Source: an uncultured Lachnospiraceae bacterium (GTDB taxonomy: Bacteria; Bacillota; Clostridia; Lachnospirales; Lachnospiraceae). From it: a stretch of 7,689 nucleotides of DNA. Below the pieces are notes generated by a model. The model ran no database searches, was not told where the DNA came from, and was given only the letters and a program-made list of their open reading frames with translations. A program made the position numbers and the translations under genes. Shown piece by piece: positions 4,327 to 7,689 of the stretch (position 1 is the first letter of the stretch; each line of letters begins with the position of its first letter). The DNA is taken from contig CACZNZ010000360.1 of the NCBI GenBank assembly GCA_902782625.1, positions 1 through 7,689 on the forward strand, in the 5' to 3' direction.

Positions 4327-6756
4327 TTACTTCGATCGGTAAAGGAAGGTAACAATAGCTCCTCTTATGCAGTTTTCATCGACGCCGAACGTTCCCTTCT
4401 TATTTCCGGACGTGTAACCATTCGTTATCTTTTTCTGATAGCCCCAGAGAATAGCCTTATAGAAGGCATGAGTAGTAGGAACATCCCGAAACGGAGATTT
4501 CGCGGATGTCTTCGGTGCCGGTTTTCCTTTTAACCTCCAGAGGAACATCATGAGCTCACCGCGACTTACATCGTGGTCGATGCCGAACGTTCCGTCTGGA
4601 TATCCCTTGGTGATACCATTCTGAGATGCCCAGAGGATTGCTTTGTAAAAAACATGGGTCTTTGCAACATCCTTGAACGGACTCTTTGAGACTGCTTCCG
4701 GAGCAGGCTTTCCCGCATATCTCCACAGGAACATAATCGCCTGTCCTCTCGTGCACGGCACTTCCATACCGAAACTTCCGTCTCCGAAGCCCTTTGTGAT
4801 TCCTCTCCATGTCGCCCAGTAAACTGCCCTGTAGAAGGGATGGGGCGGATCCTGCACATCCGAATAACTTCGCGTATCTCCCACCTTGCCGCCAGGCATC
4901 TCGGTCAGCGAGAGCGACAGGAAAAACTCTTCAGTTGAAGAATGATCCTGCTCAGCTGCAATGAGCGCATCCCCCTGAGTAATTCCGGTATTTACGTGAA
5001 GCGATCTTCCGTTATAAGCATTGATAAATGTATATGTTCTGTTCGGATTCTGCTGTATCAGCCACAGCTGCTCCGGCTCATCTGAAGGCAGGCTAAGCAC
5101 GACCTTCTTTGAAGTCCCTTTCGTTGAAAGGGCAAGCATACTGTCAGTTGAAACAATTCTATACAGATTCTCATACACCGGCTCGAATCTGAAATCATTC
5201 AGTTCTTTTCTGCCGTTGCCGTCCCACATTATAACTTGAGAGCCCACAGAATCGGATTGTATATGAGCACAGAAGCCACAATCTCGCGATGCATAGATGC
5301 AATAATTTCTGTCTGCCTTCACATCTCCATCATAAGAAATCACTGCATTCTTTTTTCTCTTTTCTGCCTCTTTGATGACTGTCTCGGGAAGAATACCGGT
5401 GACACTGATTGCGTTTACCCATTTGTCAAGCCCGGCAATCTGGTCAATCTTTTGCACTGCTGTATTCAGCGGGATATTATGAAATCTGCAGGTGCGCTCA
5501 ACTGCTTCCGTAATCATCCACTCATGTACATAGATATACAGTTTGCCGTTTATAAGCGCCTTCAGTCCTTCTGCCTCTTCGATATATCCTTCCTTTATGT
5601 TAAAGAGAATTAGTGTATAGTCCGAATCCGGATCCATTTGAGCAAGAGTTTTTAAATACCACTTAATGTTTGACAGATATGTTGCTCCGCCCTGAAGATT
5701 GTGTTTTTCAATCAATGTGTAGATATGACATATCATTTCCGACGTCATCCTGCCATCGCTCTTGATATCAAGATATGGCCTGAGCCCGTTCGCTGCGCAG
5801 GTCTCGAGGGCACTGTCTAATGTCGGCGCTTTCTCCCCTCTCCACATCTGTCCCCTGCGAACGCCAAAATCATATGCCTGCAGCTCTTTATATGTCAAAT
5901 CTCTGACATAAATAGGATCCTCAATTATTGTTCCGTCTTCAGCTCTTCCATAATTGTTGATTGTCTCATCATGTAAAAGCACCGGAATTCCGTCTTTTGT
6001 AAAACGTATATCAAACTCAACTTTACTAAATCCAAATGCTGCTGCCATCTGAATTGAAGAGAGCGTATTTTCCGGGGCGTATTTGCAAAACCCCATATGG
6101 GCAATGACCGATATTTTGGAAGAGATATGCTCTGGATTTTTGACCTTTGCGCAGATGAAATTTCCGCTCACTGTAAGTGTGCATCTATTTGACAGACCCA
6201 GCTTCTGCAGGAGGCTCCCTGCCTTCTGCTTCGCCTCTGTCAGATTCCCGCAATCACTGAGCGAAAACGCCTTGCTTCCACCATCCAGCCAGACAATCTT
6301 GAGCATATATCCGGAGGTGCCGGATAACACTTCATCGTCAGTCTGATGAATGTCAGCCATATTGTCATCAATCGGGTCATCAGCTTTTTCCTCATAATGA
6401 TCAGAGTCTTCTTTCGTCGAATCAATCTCTTGTGCATCTTCCGTGATCAACTCTCCCTCCGGCAGACCTTCTATATCCGATTCAGTATCAAACGAGTTAT
6501 CCGGTATACTTTCAGCATACACATTTTCTGAAACAGGTACTCTTTCAGGGAGAATATCAACGTCTGCCTCCTCGTCAATAGCATTCATATCCATAACTTC
6601 CGCTGATTCCTCTGCAATGAATGCTTCCTCAGAAGCTGACATGTATAAATCCTCTGCATAAACCCTTCCGTTACCGCAAATCAAGTTACTGTATACAACA
6701 AAGAGAACCAACAATAATTTCGTATATTTCCTCAAAACTTGATTTCTCCCACTCAC
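4327..6756 (-). CDS. Secreted GDPD-family phosphodiesterase with ricin-like and SLH domains
   Basis: An 809-residue exported protein. The signal peptide runs to about residue 35 (RKYTKLLLVLFVVYSN...GRVYA|ED). An acidic region follows (~36-145), then a unique segment (~148-210), then the glycerophosphodiester phosphodiesterase domain (~215-460). Seen there are IAHMGFCKYAPENT (H220), VEFDI (E247, D249), LLHDET (H262) and LDIK (D330, K332). The family motif HRG is HMG, so the phosphate-binding Arg is absent. A ricin-B-like carbohydrate-binding region lies at ~475-617 (YRIVSTDSMLALS, QLWLIQ, YNGRSLHVN). Three SLH repeats are at ~631-680, 693-743 and 754-805. Likely wall-attached and acting on glycerophosphodiesters or teichoic-acid-like polymers (inference). 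The GTG start at 6756 has no clear ribosome site; TTG at 6735 after GGGAG is a possible alternative. The small protein gene lies 51 bp upstream, probably in the same transcript. Confidence 0.88.
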   Translation of the reverse strand: MSGRNQVLRKYTKLLLVLFVVYSNLICGNGRVYAEDLYMSASEEAFIAEESAEVMDMNAIDEEADVDILPERVPVSENVYAESIPDNSFDTESDIEGLPEGELITEDAQEIDSTKEDSDHYEEKADDPIDDNMADIHQTDDEVLSGTSGYMLKIVWLDGGSKAFSLSDCGNLTEAKQKAGSLLQKLGLSNRCTLTVSGNFICAKVKNPEHISSKISVIAHMGFCKYAPENTLSSIQMAAAFGFSKVEFDIRFTKDGIPVLLHDETINNYGRAEDGTIIEDPIYVRDLTYKELQAYDFGVRRGQMWRGEKAPTLDSALETCAANGLRPYLDIKSDGRMTSEMICHIYTLIEKHNLQGGATYLSNIKWYLKTLAQMDPDSDYTLILFNIKEGYIEEAEGLKALINGKLYIYVHEWMITEAVERTCRFHNIPLNTAVQKIDQIAGLDKWVNAISVTGILPETVIKEAEKRKKNAVISYDGDVKADRNYCIYASRDCGFCAHIQSDSVGSQVIMWDGNGRKELNDFRFEPVYENLYRIVSTDSMLALSTKGTSKKVVLSLPSDEPEQLWLIQQNPNRTYTFINAYNGRSLHVNTGITQGDALIAAEQDHSSTEEFFLSLSLTEMPGGKVGDTRSYSDVQDPPHPFYRAVYWATWRGITKGFGDGSFGMEVPCTRGQAIMFLWRYAGKPAPEAVSKSPFKDVAKTHVFYKAILWASQNGITKGYPDGTFGIDHDVSRGELMMFLWRLKGKPAPKTSAKSPFRDVPTTHAFYKAILWGYQKKITNGYTSGNKKGTFGVDENCIRGAIVTFLYRSK

Positions 6757-6807
6757 GGGTGTTTACTATAACCCTTACTGTATAAATACGACATCATGTA
6801 TTCGGCT

Positions 6808-6975
6808 TTATCCGTTTGCGTCATTGATCTCTTCTGCTCCGAGTTGTAGTTCTCTGACAAAATTCAGCACATTCGGCAGTTTTGAGGAGTCAATCTTTTT
6901 TATTTCATTAATAATTTCCGTCAGTTCTTCTTCATTCGTTTCCGAGTCCGATGCAGATATACTATCCATTTCCAC
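6808..6975 (-). CDS. Small acidic protein, copy B
   Basis: An unrecognised protein of about 55 residues, starting EMDSISASDSETNEEELTEI, acidic, with a helical middle (TEIINEIKKIDSSKLPNVLNFVREL) and no export signal. It is the paralogue of 1422-1598: the Ser/Glu-rich start and the EIINE-K--DSS-LP-VL core are kept, and the tails differ. GTG 6975 is chosen because AAGGAGG (6981-6987) lies 5 bases upstream. Earlier in-frame ATGs (6990, 7008) would include that site and lack one of their own; an in-frame ATG two codons after the GTG is also possible. The promoter is at 7044-7072. The gene is divergent from the intact XRE regulator and is followed by the GDPD-SLH gene. It may be an accessory or antagonist of the regulator, which is inference from position only. 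Confidence 0.78.
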   Translation of the reverse strand: MEMDSISASDSETNEEELTEIINEIKKIDSSKLPNVLNFVRELQLGAEEINDANG

Positions 6976-6980
6976 AAGTC

Positions 6981-6987
6981 CCTCCTT
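6981..6987 (-). promoter_or_regulatory. Ribosome binding site that sets the GTG start (copy B)
   Basis: AAGGAGG on the minus strand, 5 bases before GTG 6975, identical in sequence and spacing to copy A. Confidence 0.7.
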
Positions 6988-7043
6988 CATGTGGTCATAC
7001 AGATACATTCGTGGTTATTTATATTTGGGTTAATTTCCTTTAC

Positions 7044-7072
7044 ATATTAGTTAATTTAGTTAACTTTGTCAA
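7044..7072 (-). promoter_or_regulatory. Sigma-A promoter of small protein copy B
   Basis: Minus strand: -35 TTGACA (7072-7067), 17-base spacer, -10 TAATAT (7049-7044). Identical boxes and spacing occur in copy A. The spacer carries a 9-base-period repeat TTAGTTAA/TTAGTTAA (7047-7063). Confidence 0.82.
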
Positions 7073-7073
7073 C
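7059..7073. promoter_or_regulatory. Possible operator over the -35 box (copy B)
   Basis: GTTAAC-TTT-GTCAAC, a near-palindrome with a 3-base centre, overlaps the -35 hexamer. A dimeric XRE protein bound here would block RNA polymerase. Conservation in copy A supports it; binding itself is inferred. Confidence 0.45.
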
Positions 7074-7239
7074 ATAATCGTCCACGAATGATTATTCGAT
7101 TATTGATAACCAAACCTTTTTATGGTACTTTAGCGTATATGATAAGATACACTCATACGGAAAAACCCTTTACTCATCTTCCATATACCGTATTTCTTTT
7201 TCAATTTTTCGATGCAAGTTTTGGGTAAATTCAGGACAC

Positions 7240-7284
7240 AAAAAAGGAATCTCAAAGCCAATTCGGATTCGATTGAGAGATTCC
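7240..7284 (-). terminator. Minus-strand terminator-like hairpin, copy B
   Basis: On the minus strand GGAATCTC (7284-7277) pairs with GAGATTCC (7253-7246), followed by TTTTTT (7245-7240). It lies 30 bases upstream of the XRE start codon, antisense to its leader, and is kept in copy A. Confidence 0.55.
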
Positions 7285-7302
7285 AGATTCGTCGTAAGAT
7301 AT

Positions 7303-7307
7303 GGAGG
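7303..7307 (+). promoter_or_regulatory. Ribosome binding site of the XRE gene
   Basis: GGAGG, 7 bases before ATG 7315. It overlaps an out-of-frame ATG at 7301 that reaches a stop after a few codons, so 7315 is the start. Confidence 0.8.
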
Positions 7308-7314
7308 CCACAAT

Positions 7315-7689
7315 ATGGAGCCAGGTGACAGAGTTAGAATAATCAGAAAAGAAGCCGGTCTCACACAGGAAAAGTTTGGCGAGCGACTCGGAGTCAGCAA
7401 GGTAGCCGTCTCTAAAATAGAAAACAAAGTGAACTCCCTGAGTGACCAGATGCGAAAGTCGATCTGCAGAGAGTTCAGAATTAACGAAGAGTGGCTTCTG
7501 TCCGGCACCGGAGAAATGCACGTTAGTTCGGGGGCTGATCTGATCACAAGATTCAGCACCGAGTATGGACTTGACTCGTTGGAGAGAACCATTCTTCTTG
7601 AGTATGTAAAATTAAGCCCACAGTCAAAGCAGATGTTCAAGGCTTATCTGAAAAGCATCAGTGAGCGGTTAATTAATGATAATCTGCAG
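7315..7689 (+). CDS. XRE-family helix-turn-helix regulator (3' end outside window)
   Basis: 125 codons are open to the window end with no stop. The N-terminus MEPGDRVRIIRKEAGLTQEK FGERLGVSKVAVSKIENKVN is a classical Cro/CI-type helix-turn-helix: LTQEKFGERLGVS places helices 2 and 3, and KVAVSKIE is the recognition helix end. EFRINEEWLLSGTGEM (about residues 57-72) is the usual tail of this domain in Firmicute phage-type repressors. Residues 75-125 form a second helical part (LDSLERTILLEYVKLSPQSK...), probably for dimerisation. It is a cytoplasmic DNA-binding protein, divergent from the small acidic protein gene. The shared intergenic region carries a palindrome over the small-gene promoter, so repression of that gene and of the surface genes behind it is likely (inference). 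A broken copy of its start lies at 1941-1987. Confidence 0.92.
   Translation, partial: MEPGDRVRIIRKEAGLTQEKFGERLGVSKVAVSKIENKVNSLSDQMRKSICREFRINEEWLLSGTGEMHVSSGADLITRFSTEYGLDSLERTILLEYVKLSPQSKQMFKAYLKSISERLINDNLQ

Larger units (their letters stand above)
6808..7362. repeat. Regulatory cassette, copy B (intact side)
   Basis: Counterpart of 1422-1987. The intergenic part 7009-7314 (about 306 bp) has no gene of its own. It holds the small-gene promoter, the operator-like palindrome, the direct repeat GATTATTC/GATTATTG (7090-7105), a minus-strand terminator and the ribosome site of the XRE gene. I could not settle a plus-strand promoter for the XRE gene; TATGAT near 7138 is a possible -10 but has no good -35. 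Confidence 0.85.

Noticed and set aside
7170..7640. Minus-strand open frames of 156 and 89 codons over the XRE gene
   Set aside because: They lie antisense to a clear helix-turn-helix gene with its own ribosome site and have no recognisable domain.
1..7689. CRISPR array, transposase, toxin-antitoxin pair
   Set aside because: No regularly spaced repeats and no transposase motifs. The small protein plus XRE pair is divergent and lacks a recognisable toxin fold, so a toxin-antitoxin call is not supported.

Overview
The window looks like an accessory, cell-surface region of a low-to-mid GC Firmicute, most likely a Lachnospiraceae-type Clostridium. The reasons are the S-layer-homology (SLH) repeats of the 'SPF-DV---H-FYKAI-WA---GITKGY-DGTFG' type, sigma-A promoters, AAGGAGG ribosome binding sites, and a tRNA without an encoded CCA. 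This placement is inference from sequence style only.

Layout, left to right. The 3' end of a tRNA (probably tRNA-Leu) and its strong terminator (1-88) are followed by a decayed 3' scrap of an SGNH-hydrolase gene (100-205). Then, on the minus strand, come an acyltransferase-3 membrane protein (314-1357) and a small acidic protein (1422-1598). Upstream of the small gene lie its promoter, a broken XRE regulator start (1941-1987) and a Nudix-box scrap (1976-2056). Next are two large secreted SLH proteins on the minus strand: SLH plus SGNH/GDSL hydrolase (2126-3892) and glycerophosphodiester phosphodiesterase plus ricin-like plus SLH (4327-6756). A 101-bp near-perfect hairpin (4208-4308) and a consensus promoter (4076-4104) separate them. 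A second small acidic protein (6808-6975) follows, and then an intact, divergent XRE-family regulator (7315 onward, cut by the window end).

The main structure is a duplicated control cassette. The small-protein gene, its promoter, the divergent intergenic region and the start of the XRE gene occur twice (1422-1987 and 6808-7362). In both copies the small gene is first in line before cell-surface genes (the acyltransferase in one, the GDPD-SLH protein in the other). The SGNH scrap beside the tRNA matches the 3' end of the intact SLH-SGNH gene. The window therefore reads as two diverged copies of an ancestral unit, XRE <-> small protein > surface genes > SLH-SGNH. The tRNA-side copy has lost its regulator and its SGNH gene.

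Working model (inference): the XRE protein controls the divergent small gene and the surface genes behind it. The SLH proteins are exported and bound to the cell wall, where they hydrolyse phosphodiester or ester bonds. The acyltransferase would modify a surface glycan or lipid. Most remaining open frames, especially on the plus strand over the minus-strand genes, are shadows.
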